A DNA stretch of 64,000 bases from Sipunculus nudus (lineage: Eukaryota > Annelida > Sipuncula > Golfingiida > Sipunculidae), in the NCBI GenBank assembly GCA_026874595.1, contig CM049311.1, positions 17,199,676 to 17,263,675 on the forward strand, written 5' to 3'. Below the pieces are notes generated by a model. The model searched no databases, had not been told where the DNA came from, and saw only the letters and a list, made by a program, of their open reading frames with translations. Both the position numbers and the translations under genes were made by a program. Shown one piece after another: positions 46,541 through 58,408 of the stretch (positions within the stretch are counted from its first letter, which is position 1; every line of letters begins with the position of its first letter).

Positions 46541-47227
46541 CTAAGCAAGTTTGTCGTTCATGAAGTCCGTCATTCTATTCAAGGCCAGTGCACTTAGCTC
46601 AGGGTTGTAGTTGGCTGCTTCTGGATTGGCGAAAGCATGGCCAGCGTCGTATGTGTAGAAGGTTAACGGGACTCCTCCTTTTTCCATTTTTTCTCTGGCC
46701 GGCTCGTATTCAGCAGGACTGGAGAACCCTATCACCTGGTCCTTTTCAGCAAAATGACACTGGATTGGTATTTTGATGGTAGAAATGTCGGCAATTTTTG
46801 CTGATGGAATTCCATAAAAAGGAGCTGCGGCGCTGATTTCATTTGGAGCTAAAGCCGCAGCAGCAAATGAGAGCGCCCCGCCCATACAGAAACCGGTGAC
46901 GCCGACTTTAGCACAGCCGAGTCCCTTCAGATAATGGGCGGCTGCCTGGATGTCTTTTATAGCTCCTGGCCAGTCAAGGCTGCCCATTAAATGGCCTGCC
47001 GTTTCCATGTCAGTTGCGAGTTTGCCTCTATAGAAATCCGGGACAATAACGACAAAGTTACCTTGACGCGATAACGAGTCCCCCTTGGTTTGGATTTGTT
47101 GGTTCATTCCCCACCATTCGTGTATGACGATTAAACCTCTGCTGGACTTCGATGCGTCCCCAAAAACCACGCCATGACAGTCACCCTGGGCATTTTCAGA
47201 CTTGAAAGTTACCTTTGTTCCGGCCAT
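46541..47227 (-). CDS. Dienelactone hydrolase family protein (CMBL-like), intronless
   Basis: 228-residue alpha/beta hydrolase of the dienelactone hydrolase family, which cleaves cyclic lactones or related esters in the cytosol. Visible family motifs: HEWWG at residues 36-40, VPDFYRG at about 62-68, nucleophile elbow GFCMGG at 112-117 (Cys114), Asp163 in AEKDQV and His197 in YDAGHAFANP; together these are the Cys-Asp-His triad, all present. Length is close to bacterial DLH (about 236) and animal CMBL (about 245). I chose the ATG at 47225-47227 because its context (ACCAACATGG) is strong; the reading frame stays open 9 codons further but has only GTG there. There is no intron although the neighbouring FBXL6 gene has at least eight, which could mean retroposition, horizontal transfer or simple intron loss. 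The frame is undamaged, so it is likely functional. Substrate unknown. Confidence 0.93.
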   Translation of the reverse strand: MAGTKVTFKSENAQGDCHGVVFGDASKSSRGLIVIHEWWGMNQQIQTKGDSLSRQGNFVVIVPDFYRGKLATDMETAGHLMGSLDWPGAIKDIQAAAHYLKGLGCAKVGVTGFCMGGALSFAAAALAPNEISAAAPFYGIPSAKIADISTIKIPIQCHFAEKDQVIGFSSPAEYEPAREKMEKGGVPLTFYTYDAGHAFANPEAANYNPELSALALNRMTDFMNDKLA

Positions 47228-48854
47228 GTTGGTGCCAAGAGCTTGCTGTAGCACTGTATATATGCGTGTATACCAGGAACACTACCGGTGATTTTAAAGA
47301 CTATATACACGGAGACTCATCAAATATAGGTCGCGAGTATGTGTACTACTATGGTACACACATGAACCTTTGACTTTCTCACTTGGCTCAGTCCCGTATT
47401 TATAGAAAATAGCTACACGTGCGTTACCAACAGCGCGGGAGAGGTTGCCGGTCCTCCCGCATCCCAGAAGTCCCATGCACAACAGAATATTACAGCAAAT
47501 TAAGTATCATCAAAAACAAACTTATTTTACAGAAGAATAAAGCCGAACATGTGCATATTTCGATGTCATGTATTATCGCATGCCTGTGAATTGCTGAAGA
47601 AGGGCCTATATTAACTGTTCAACATGAGTAGTACTAGATTTTATCTGAGATTAAGAGCAAAACTTCACAGCAGTGACACTGGAATTAGTAAGGACGTTTG
47701 ATCGTCATGAGTCTGCTCTTTTCAGGGACTCTGACTTGCACTCGGACTTTTAACAAGGACTGGACAAATCCAGTCAAGCATGAATTTAGTGTTAGTAGTG
47801 TATGAAAAGCCGCGGAAGTTATGCAAGTTATGATTTATAAATTTTAAAACCCACTTCCGCCACATATATGTGTGTATATTATACTTAGTATATGAATCCA
47901 GAAATTAATACCCACATAAAGGTTGTGTATTGAGGTGTCTGTACAGTGTACAGGAGATATAATGATTTTAAGACTAACTTATCAATGAATCAAGATATTT
48001 AAATGAATAAATGGACAAGATAGAAATCAGAGAATACAATTTTGTATATTTGCTCTAAAAATAATAAAATATAAAAATCAATATGTCACTGTTCCTTCCA
48101 AATACTTAATTGAAATATAATGACTAGCGGTCCTTCCCAGCGTCGTTTTCAGAAGGGGGAACAATGACCCCCAACCCCACCCCCCGCAAACAATTTTCCT
48201 GGGGTTCCTCATATTGTCCAAGCATGTAGACAGACGTTTCTATATGTATAACTTATAAATTATTGTATTTGAAAATCTTTGCTTCAGATTCATAGTATTT
48301 AATGTAACAATTAAAATGCGCATATGAATCTGCTGTTCATTAATAGCTTATTTCATGTTATGCATGGTCACAACCTAGCGGTTATAACTATTAGATAATC
48401 TTTTCACATGTTCTGATATATTAGGTATGAGGTGATATGTTGTGGGTAAAATTCCTTCCCATCACAAATGCTGCATGACCTTCAGCGAGCGATTCTCACG
48501 CCCTCTAGCGCCAGATGAATAAAACACTCAATTATTCATAATCTAAAGTCTATTTATTTCATGTCATTCCTTATCTATAATTTCCTAAAAGTTTGACATA
48601 TTTTGAAAACTTTGGATTAAGTTTGGACCTTACATTTTCCCAGAGCGTTGAGCTCTTTACAATGTTACAAATTAAGGGCTAGAAAAATATCCGTTAGTGT
48701 TTTCACATTTTCTCATAAATCTTGCTCGATTGTGGCGAGGCCAAAATGAGCCGCGCCAACCCGTCGAAAACATGTATTTGTACATAATTCCCTCTGCTGG
48801 CCAGAAACTAAACAATTGACACATGAACCATGACGCCCAGTTTAATCTGATACT
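47228..48854. promoter_or_regulatory. Upstream side of the DLH gene and noncoding DNA
   Basis: On the minus strand, CATATATACAG lies 25-35 bp before the DLH ATG; it could be a TATA-like element or a splice acceptor for a noncoding exon. The rest shows no recognised feature. Confidence 0.3.
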
Positions 48855-49036
48855 CTACAGTAAAACCTCGCCAAACGTGCACCTCAGTTTAGCGACCACC
48901 TCTAAATAACGACCACTTGTTCACAGTTCCGATTCTCTTTTGCTCTTGATATAAGACCCCGTCTAGACGACCACCTCGAAAATGCAACCACTTTATCAAG
49001 GTCCCAATGGTTGTCGTGATTTCGGGGTTTTACTTA
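48855..49036. mobile_element. Short MITE, AGTAAAACCTCG type
   Basis: Left CAGTAAAACCTCG and right CGGGGTTTTACTT are inverted ends of a ~180-bp element with CGACCACCTC repeats inside, of the 'AACCTCGC...GACCACC' class related to Tc1/mariner-derived MITEs. Confidence 0.65.
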
Positions 49037-52000
49037 ATTAATAAATACAGCACTGATAGCAGATACGTATATACATGACTCAGTGATCAAAGTTTGACTC
49101 AATTATACACTAAAAACCTGTGAGGAGTTTAAACTCATCGCCCTGAGTAGTTTTACCTGGTCACTCTTTCTCCGCACACAGACCTCAACTAACTGCTCAT
49201 TCTGATGATGTACTAGAGTATGTTCAGATCATTTAGCTCTGGAACTTATTATAAAGGGTTTGAAAGATGAGAACCCTGGTCCTTCATTTTGGAAACTTAA
49301 TTAACTGCTTTCTTGTTAATATCTCTCGAGTATGTATGCAAGATGAAAGAATATATTGTTACTATTAATAAAGAAGAGGATCAGATGTCCCTGGATGCTC
49401 GAAGAAAAATGGAGTACTTAAAATATAGGGTCAGATAGTTAACTATAAGTTGTTCAAAGAAAATTAACAAAACGTTCGAAGACCATTACCAATAACTTGT
49501 TGAAAAAGGCACAACGATTAGAAAATATACTAGATGAACATCCTTATGACGTTAACCTCAAGAATTACGAAAAATTGAAAAAAAAAAAAAAATCTGATGT
49601 GGAATCATAATATCTCTGGTAAATATTCTGGAAACATTTGGTCAATTCACCACTTTGCATGTTAATTATGATAAATCGAAGCTGCTTGGTTTCGGACATG
49701 GAACAGGAATTATGAAAAGCCAATTTAATGCAATGCAAATGGTTTAACCTTACTACAACAGCAACAAATTTAAAATACTTGGAATATGGTATACTGTTAC
49801 AGGTGTCTCTTTTATTGTGCGCTGTTGACATTCTATTTCGTGTTAGGCTCAAGCCCGGGCGTCAGTAGCATGGTTCCCCAACCTCACTGAGGCATATGGC
49901 ACAAACCCTTGCGTCATCGTCCCACAATACACCACGCGAAACAACAACAGAGCCACGAGACACGGTGATTTACACTGGTCAATTGGTGTTAAGTTTACGA
50001 AAAATGTTTATTTTTTATGCAGTGTCTTAAAATATGTTATAATGGGACTTTCTGAATGGTTTTTAAACAAAAATAAGCACAGTGAATGCGGTTTCTACAC
50101 TAGTAAAAACAACGTCAAGACACAGGGTCTTGCATGGAACTGTAAAGTGACAAAATTACTCATGCTTGACTTTTAGTTTTGGTTTGCAGGCTGGGAACCA
50201 TGCTATGCCTCCGTGAGCGTAGCGCAAGGCAGGCTGGGAACCATGCAAGGGTGTCAATTGATATGGCGTGTAGAGAGACAGCGCTCGGTTTAATCCGTAC
50301 TGGGTGAACCCTGGCGTGTAAAGAGCGCGTCTTGTATTGTTCTTTGGGCGCGTGTGTATTATATATTGATGTGTTCTTTGGATTGTTCGTGAAATAGAAG
50401 TTTCTATAGGCTTTGTTGTGAGAAGCTACAGTGGCGGATCCAGAGGGGTAGCTTAGGGGGCTGAAGCCCACCCCCCCCCCCCCCCAAGACTGAAACATTG
50501 TTATCATTTTTTATCAGAGAAGATTTTCTTTACATTATTTCCAGTTCTCGTCATACAAATATCACCCTTTCAACTGAAAAACAAAAGTTGAAAACAAAAG
50601 GAATCGTTAGGAGAAACGCATGTCGACACCAGTATCAGGCATCTTTTTTATTCTCCCGCCATTAGGAGAGAGGACTACTAAAATGGTCCGCGTCTGTCAG
50701 TCCTTCAATCCGTTAATTCGTCCGTCCCGCATCATCACTGATGGCACACTTTCATAGTTAAACATATGGCCAGGGACCATTGTGGCCCAAGGTCCTTGTT
50801 GTATTTTTAAATTATTAGTTGGGCATTTTCCAACACTGGTTATAGACGTTAAAAATTTCGATCTACATGATCTATCAACCGTGACTCCCTCAAGCATTTC
50901 TCATGGGATATGCCAGCTGTCCTTGGGCTTGGACATCTTGCTTGTGAACATGATTAAGCGTTAAAATAAAAAGCAAGCCTTATTCACCTGTCTTTACCCT
51001 AGGAATAAAGTAATGCATTTTAAATTTCAGACGTATATGTAAAAGAGATCTGATGTTTGAACGCATTAAAGCAAACATTATAGACTAATGAAGCAACTGC
51101 ACACGTGGAAAAGTAGTTCAAGCTATACCAGTTATTCAAAATAAACGCTGGTGAGTGATGCCTTAAATAAGTAGTTAGAAAATAATATTCAATCATGAGT
51201 TATTCGTTTGCCTTTTTCAATGATGTTTAATGCAACTAAAATGTTTATATGTATAGTTGTGTCCTTATTTTATGACTGATCAATTTTTTTTAGATTAAAT
51301 AATGAACAAAATGTTTACATCGTTGTTCACTTGTGCTCACACCTCATGTTCATCTCTATACGATACCTAAAAAAGAGATTATTAATACATGTATACCCGA
51401 GACTTATTTTTATTTGTAAATCGGTTGATAGAAAAAAATAATGTCCAGATCATTTATTCTTTTACTATGAATTCCCCATTCATATTGCTTGCTCCAGTGA
51501 AGATTTTATTTGCTTTTTTTTAATTGAGTTAATTATTCCTCTATGAAGCAAGGTTTTCATGTAATTATCGACGTTGGTTGATTCGTCTGTTAGCAGCAAC
51601 AGTTATAGACGGACTTATGAGGAGAGCCAGAAAAAAATCAGTGTTTACCTGGATCACAATAATATCTCACAAATATATTTATAAAAAGACCGTCTTTAAT
51701 TTTGATTTTAGGGGAACCTTTAATTGGGTATAAATTTCTGAAAGGGGCGAGCAGACCGGTTATGCAAAATCGAGTTGGTTAACTTGCCCCACATTTCTCT
51801 TGAATTTATATAATTCTCGCTATAAACTGTAAATTCACAAAATATAAAATACACATAATATGAACTGTCTGACTTTAAAGTCTGCATTTACGTGTAGTCT
51901 CAACTTCGTTAATGAGTTTCCAGTTGTATACTATGTCTTCGGAAAATATTATGTTGCACATCTGTTCCCATTTACAACAATTTCACAATTTACAAATTGT

Positions 52001-52317
52001 CAGATTGTATATATGAAGTGGGAAAATGCAAAAGGTATATTTTGATATCTATAGCCTAGGAGTTGTGTTTTGTTAGTTTCCAGTCTGCAACTTATTTTAT
52101 GTAAGACCGAAACTACGACTACATGTTTACAAGAGATTGAATGTGGCACTGGCCATTCGGTACCTCTTTCTCTCATCCATCAATAACAGTTGTTTTTTTT
52201 TAAATAATTATTCTGAAGTTTATGAAAAGAAAAAGGGTAGTTTTTAGTTTTTTTCATAGGTACAAAGTGACTTAAAATCAAATAACGTATCCAACGATTG
52301 ACCGATTATAACCTTTT

Positions 52318-52320
<3 letters not shown>
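49037..52320. other. Noncoding stretch
   Basis: Only minor features: a poly-A run at 49576, a duplicated GCAGGCTGGGAACCATGC (about 50187 and 50229) and a GGCGGATCCAGAGGGG plus poly-C motif at 50431-50486. No gene supported. Confidence 0.45.
50431..50486 (+). repeat. GGCGGATCCAG short repeat with poly-C
   Basis: GGCGGATCCAGAGGGG, then AAGCCCA and ~18 C. Similar blocks: 52419-52457 (reverse orientation, AATCCTGGATCCGCCCCTG), 63797-63896 (GGGCGAATCCAGGATA), 30330-30371 and 27382-27412. Confidence 0.6.

Positions 52321-52321
<1 letters not shown>

Positions 52322-52351
<30 letters not shown>
52322..52351. repeat. (TA)n microsatellite
   Basis: About 15 TA units beside the reverse GGATCCGCCCC motif. 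Confidence 0.9.
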
Positions 52352-52356
<5 letters not shown>

Positions 52357-52735
52357 AGATAAATGTCTATGGCAAGTACATGCGCCAATATATATATTAT
52401 GCAAAGTATCTACTAGCCCCCCCCCCCCCCACTTGCAAAATCCTGGATCCGCCCCTGAGCTATAAATTAGGGGCTGTGTTAAGAGCAAGGAGAGAGGAGA
52501 AAGAAAAATTCCATCGGACACGGAAGTGTGTGAGTCAGATTTGGACCTATCCGATAATTGCAGTAGTGTCAGGGATTCTACGAACTCTATGCAGATTTAG
52601 TGGGACTGTCTCCAGTTTGCCTTTGGGATTATTAAAAGGGCTTTAGTTTGGACTATTTGAACTGTTTACGTGGATAATTAGTTTTAAAGGACTTGTTGAA
52701 CTGTGACAGTGGTGGTATCCAGAAAAGCCAAGGAT

Positions 52736-52751
52736 AAGAACACTCGATCTG
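52736..52751 (+). repeat. Target-site duplication, 5' copy (LINE)
   Basis: AAGAACACTCGATCTG here is identical to 62384-62399, directly after the A-rich LINE tail. It fixes the LINE's 5' boundary at 52752 and shows that this is a full-length (5'-complete) integration. Confidence 0.93.
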
Positions 52752-52860
52752 ACTTCCGGTTGACATGGCGCAGTGAGCAGACACGCTATGCTTGAGCTCT
52801 GGCAGTGACGATTATTAAACAGGAGTTTTTCAGGATTACCAGGACAGAAACTGTTTAAAA

Positions 52861-53822
52861 ATGCCAAGAAATAGGAAGAATAATCAAAAGGACAGTAAAG
52901 GGAATAATACTCTGGATAGTTTTGTCAGTGTACAGGGAGAAAATGAGGAGCAGAGTCAGTCTGACCACACTGAAGCGGTCATGTCGGACAACTATCCAGG
53001 TGAGCAATCCCTTCCCGGTGAACCGAGTCCAGCCCCCAGTGCCACGCTCCAACAGTATATATAGCTAAAACAGTAAATGATTCAACTAAGGCAATCTTAG
53101 AAGCATTTCACAAATTTGAAAGGAAATTAGAAGATAAAGTGGCAAAATTAGAGAACCAGGTTACAAATTTTGTCTCTGAAAGTAAAACATCAGAAAAGAA
53201 GGTTGAAGAACTAGTTGACAGTTTAGAACATTCACAAAGGTCAATCAGTGAAATGGAAAAACGGCTGGAAAGTGTTTTGTCAGAAAATGAAACATTAAAA
53301 TGTGACGTGGAGAACCTGGTAAAAGAAAATATGAATCTGTCCCAAACAATTAAAAAACTTGACGAAAATATGGAGAATAAACTGAATGAACTTGAAAGAC
53401 ACTCACGTGAATATAACATAAGGATATCAGGAGTGAAAGAAAACAAAAGCGAGGACTGTAAAAAATTGTAGCTGAAATTATAGCAAGAGAGAAATTATTG
53501 GGGGAAACCACGATGCAGGGCATCACAGATGTGCTGGAAAATGTACACAGAGTTGGCGCACAAAAAACTGATGTTCCTCGACACATAATAGCGAGACTTT
53601 TCAGTCGCCCAGTCCGAAATGCGTTGGTCAAAGGAGCAAAACCGCAATGAACAAAGGACCATTGCGTCTGTTTGAAGACCTCACAGCGCGTGATTACCGA
53701 CTGAAACGTCAGGCCAAAGCACAAATGACTGAGGCCTTCAAACAAAAGAAACGTGTAAAATTTTGGCATGGAAAACTTTTCATTGAGGGTGCAGAGGTGC
53801 CAATTCAATCAACTTCGGCCTA
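52861..53822 (+). pseudogene. LINE ORF1 (coiled-coil RNA-binding protein), frameshifted
   Basis: ORF1 remnant in three frames. The first ~65 codons are charged and polar (52861-53064). A frame change follows before 53139-53471, a Lys/Glu/Leu/Asn heptad-like coiled coil of about 100 residues ending in ERHSREYNIRISGV, the RRM-entry motif of L1-type ORF1 proteins. After a further frame change at about 53470, the remainder reads through ARLFSRPVRNAL and LFEDLTARDYRLKRQAKAQM, typical of the L1 ORF1 C-terminal domain, to TAA at 53820-53822. Nucleic-acid chaperone role is from family knowledge. Non-functional as it stands. Confidence 0.85.
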
Positions 53823-54035
53823 AAGCTTGTTACATTATGACGTTACTATTTAACAAACATGCAGGTGAGCCGGTTTTGACGCGTTAACACACGTCATACA
53901 TCTAAATCCAGTAGGAGCTAGTGTGATTACGAGCACGCGGTTTGCCGCCGCACGTGTAACCTAGTGACAGAAACGCTAGTCGGAAAGCTTCGTCTACCTT
54001 CGGGAATTAGAGACTGACTATTGCCGGGGAGTGCC

Positions 54036-54110
54036 GGGGCCTGCCGGGACTGGTGCCCCGCTCTATTCTGGCCCTTAGCCAAGCATGATGGAGCGGGGTA
54101 CCAGTCTGGG
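54036..54110. repeat. GC-rich hairpin
   Basis: ACTGGTGCCCCGCTC (about 54049-54063) pairs with GAGCGGGGTACCAGT (about 54091-54105) with one mismatch and a ~28-nt loop, preceded by repeated TGCCGGG. Lies inside the DNA that splits the LINE. Confidence 0.6.
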
Positions 54111-54386
54111 GACTACCCAAGTATTTCCTCACCCTTCCGCCAGAGGTCGTTTCTACTCAAAACGAATCTCTACAGTTTGGGCACTGTGGGAAGGACCGAA
54201 CTACTTGACAAGTGTAGCCTGGTACCAAATTCTCTTAACACGAAATTAACGGACGGACGGACGATTAACCATAACTACAGCACATATATACCGGGTTACT
54301 TATCAGCTAATAGTCAGACGTCAGCTGAGGTAAAATTGTGGGTTCCCTTAACTTGCCGAAGCCCGAAGTTCAGCCCCGTATATATT

Positions 54387-55725
54387 ATGCACCTATAGTT
54401 CGTTCCACCAACCATGAAACCCTGTTTTTTCAGGTTTTCTTTTCTAACTTGATATATAATCTGTGTTCTTAGTGATAAGGTGAATTCCTAGAAAACGACC
54501 TAATTTTATATGAAGTCAGTGATAATGTATTAAAAACAACTTACATCACGACGCTGAGGTGTTGTTTACATTATGTAAGAAGTGGATAGCTTACTTGGCC
54601 AAACTGAACGGCGTTGTATGTGAAATCTTTGCCGTCATAATGGAATGACGTAACCGTGACGTCACGGTCGTCGCGTGAATGTTCCTGAATATACGTTTTG
54701 AAAAGGTCAGCAGGTGTCATCGTGTTCAGTAAACCCAGCTAGGCTCCGATATCTTATACTGTATACTGCCCGTCTTTTAACATAATATGCAGAACCCTGG
54801 TCATGGCCAGGCAGGCAGTTTGATTCATGTAGCCTGTGGTCCAACTTGTCATTATTTACACCCGACATAAAAAGCATAATTATCAAAAACTGACGCAATT
54901 TATATTGCTTATTTTTATCCACGCATCATATGTGTCTGAAGAACATTATTCATCATTGTTACCAGAGCCAGAGGTAAATCAACTTTAAACCAGTGTTTTG
55001 CACTGCCGGGAATCCTGTTCTAAAATGAGCTAATATATTTTGTCAACTTGAAATACACGCGGGCAGTACCCTGTTATGGGAGGCGATCGATGTTGCCATC
55101 ATGATTCATGGCTCCATGGCAGCACAAACTTTGGGTAACAAAACAAGGATTGCAAATTAAGAAAATGAAAAGCTACCGTCCGTTTAATAGTCATGGTATT
55201 GAAGTCACGAAATAAATTGTGATTTAATCATAAATATTCCATTTGTTTATCAACAAAATTCAAAAGAACTGGCACATTTATAATATATCAATGTGCCAAA
55301 CCCCTTTTTCAAATATTGGACTGTTCTAGCCAAGCTGAATCATTGTCCTATGAGGTTCGATCACTTGTTTATACATCGCCAATTCTTTTCCTGTCATTGT
55401 GGCCATGTATAAACTTGGGTTGACGCATCTCACCCATTGTTTTATGGAAAATGTTACTATTTTTCCTCCCAGTAAAGCCTAATGAACAGGATATGGTGAA
55501 ACATGTTTCGTTCGTTTATACAGAATGAGGATGCCGGGCTTTATTTTTACCACTTCATCGTTTCATTAGTGCTGTTTAACAGCCTACATATATCTAAGTT
55601 TTATATCCACAGCCGGTGTGAATCTGTTCAAATTTGTAAAAAAAAATGCAACTTCACTTGTCACCATTACACAAAAGCTTGCGAAAATTTCTATGCGAAT
55701 CTACGTATTCATGAGTCCGTGAAAC

Positions 55726-55809
<84 letters not shown>

Positions 55810-57432
55810 GTCAGGCCACTGATAATGGCCCCAGCCAGTGATCACAATGGAAGTGGATACAACACATGACATATATTTTATAATATTTAAAACTTAAAAT
55901 TAAATGTCTTGTCTACCCAGGTCATAAAAAGGTATCATAAAATATATGCAATATAGCCAACCTGCAGTAAAGGCTCAATGTTAAGCCACTCCAGATTTGG
56001 CTTTTGTTTAAAATTTCATTTTGCACACTAATTTAGCCAGCTGAAACCGTGTTTTGTTCAAAATTCACAAGAAAATCGTGATTTCGCGATATCGTGAAAA
56101 AAAATTTCGGACTTTTTTTCATATTTATGCCGACAGCAAGGTGTGTAAATTAAATAAATTACTAATTCCGTAAAATACTCTGATGGGTTACTTTAATTAT
56201 TATATCTAGAAATAAATGATCAGTAAAATTAAATATGTACCTGTAGATCACATGGAAACATTACACCCTTAAATGGGAACACCCAGTAAATAGGCTAGGT
56301 AAAATCACTGTTTTCCTTATTATTCTTTGCCTTAGCAGATGTACAAATAATTTTTCCACATACAAAAATTACATATCATCGTGTAGGTTTTTCCCAGCTG
56401 GATTGAATACCGTTGGAATCAAAGGTTGATTACAATTTATAAGGGCCTGGGGTCATTTTCAGTAGCCTTACCCATATACTGGCTTCTTGCCACCCCCACA
56501 ATTAATGAACTTGTCGGAATATTCTCCTAACTTCTGACCGATCCGGGCGTACTTTGCAGTGCGATACAGACGAACCCATTTCAAGGTTGGGATCACGCAA
56601 GGCATAAATTATAATGTTTATTCTGTTTATTCACTAAAGAAAGTGATAAAGAATATATGTTTCTGATATTACCAATAAATTCAGGGTATGCTAGTGCCTG
56701 GAGAAAATTTATAGAGCGCACATGTGTACCCAAGTTTTTCCGTTTTAACCATTAATATTGTGAATTTTATTTACACGGCTTGTAATCACTGATAAGTTCA
56801 TAAGGATAGTAACTTCCATCGATATTTATTATCGGGGGTGGTGGTAGAAATAACACTTAAATGGTGTCACTGTACATTCAGGTGATACATGGTTTTATTG
56901 TGATGCATGAATACCGATACCTTTTAAGCCGAGTTGTTGTAGTTATTGTTGATGTAAATGTATCAGGTTTTTCAAACATAGAAAATCTCCTATGACTCTG
57001 AAACAGCGTATCGAAGGGAGAGAGCAGGGGTGCCATTCATCATTCATGTTCAATCATGATATAACAGGGGCAACATACATGTATTTATGATAGTAACGTG
57101 CTGCTATTATTGTTTGACAACCTCACATTGCCAAACAGCGGGATTCTATCTCCTGCAAAATGGAACACCGCTTATGACGTCACGCGCGTGCGAGGCAGAA
57201 TCTTGTCAGTTGACCATGCACAAAATGTCGTAAACAGCCCGCGAGTTTCTCCTGGATTTTGATTTTTGTTCATTACAGGCTATTCATCTCGGGTATGTGG
57301 CATTTTTCCTGTCAGAAAATTAGGTCGAGTTCTCAATTACCTCTGTACCAAAAATCTTTGTTCGTTCTCAGTTCTTTTAAAAATGATCTCGGAAAAACAG
57401 TGTTTCACGGTTGGTGGAACGGACTATATATA
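54387..57432. mobile_element. Candidate 3.0-kb DNA transposon with ~35-bp inverted ends
   Basis: Left end TATAGTTCGTTCCACCAACC (about 54389-54408) is repeated in inverted form at about 57406-57426 as GGTTGGTGGAACGGACTATA. Similarity continues inward through the TGAAAC and CTGTTTTT stretches, about 35-40 bp in all with few mismatches. TA dinucleotides at both edges would suit a Tc1/mariner-type target, but the flanks are TA-rich, so this is weak. No transposase reading frame is visible inside. Confidence 0.5.
55728..55807. repeat. (TA)n microsatellite
   Basis: About 40 uninterrupted TA units; the longest such tract in the window. Confidence 0.97.
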
Positions 57433-58408
57433 TAGTACGTCCCAGTACCCGTGTCAACATGTTTTCTGGGATAATTTTTCAAACGTGTAAAGCAGGGTAA
57501 ACCTTTCTTGTCCAAAGGTTGCACAGCTATTCCGCCGACTACCTTCGTAAAAAGTAATGCCTTACCTTGTTTTGATTTTGTATGAGACAATCTAAAATAT
57601 GACAAAACAGATCACAGCGTTTACGAATTATTCCTTGTCTGAGAACTGATAATAATAAAAAAGCCAGTCAAACTTATGACGTCAGACAATTTAAGGTAAC
57701 GCGCGACCGAACGTCTTTGTGACGTCACTGTTCTCTAACGAACACAAAACGCAGCCATAGACAGGGAAAGTGTACCATGGAGGAATGTACTGTCCAGCAG
57801 TGCCGATAAGACGCCAACCACGGTATTTCAGCATAAATAAAGCAAAAAAGTCGCAAAGTAAATTCGTTTTACATGACATAGATCTACTTTACACAAAATT
57901 CAACGCATTTTAACGGACTACATTGGCTCCTTTTCACCACTTGTGTATTTCCGCTGTCAATGTACATGTTGATGCCGCGCGGTGCATTATTGGAGTCAGA
58001 TTTTGACTCCAACAGTCCCTAGACAGCAGTGTCGTACTCTTAAGAATCCGAGTCTGCGCAGTGTGGTATTTCCTCTGCGTAGAAGAGACTGTTATTCTTA
58101 TGTGTGTAACTTATTATCGCCTTCACAAACAAGCCACCTGACACAGCACAGCGTTACGACGGAAACAGGACGTCATGTTTTATTTCAGACTTACGAGACT
58201 GTCTGGAAGATGGGTAATTACTGTTGTTGTTATTTCTTGTATTATTTATGTTGGTACAAAGACTCTAAATTACATTTTTCGCACTCTTTTTGTAACTAGT
58301 AGATGCTCAAGAAAGACAAATTTTCTTAGCAAGGCCTTTGCTTTTGTATTTTTAATCTTAGTTGATTATGTGTGTGTTCTATTGAATTTTAGAGATATCT
58401 TAATAGTA

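Larger units (their letters stand above)
53823..58408. mobile_element. Foreign DNA separating LINE ORF1 and ORF2 (nested insertion)
   Basis: 4.6 kb with no LINE coding, lying exactly between the ORF1 stop and the ORF2 start. It contains a possible 3.0-kb inverted-repeat element (54387-57432), an 80-bp (TA)n run, GC-rich hairpins at about 54030-54110 and four TGACGTCA octamers. I could not find the exact insertion boundaries or a target duplication, so there may be more than one insertion. No host-like coding exon was recognised. Confidence 0.65.

Noticed and set aside
53350-53808. 152-codon minus-strand open frame
   Set aside because: Antisense shadow of the LINE ORF1.
55503-55872. Open frames rich in alternating Tyr-Ile (also near 30240, 39600, 62200)
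   Set aside because: Translation of (TA)n microsatellites.
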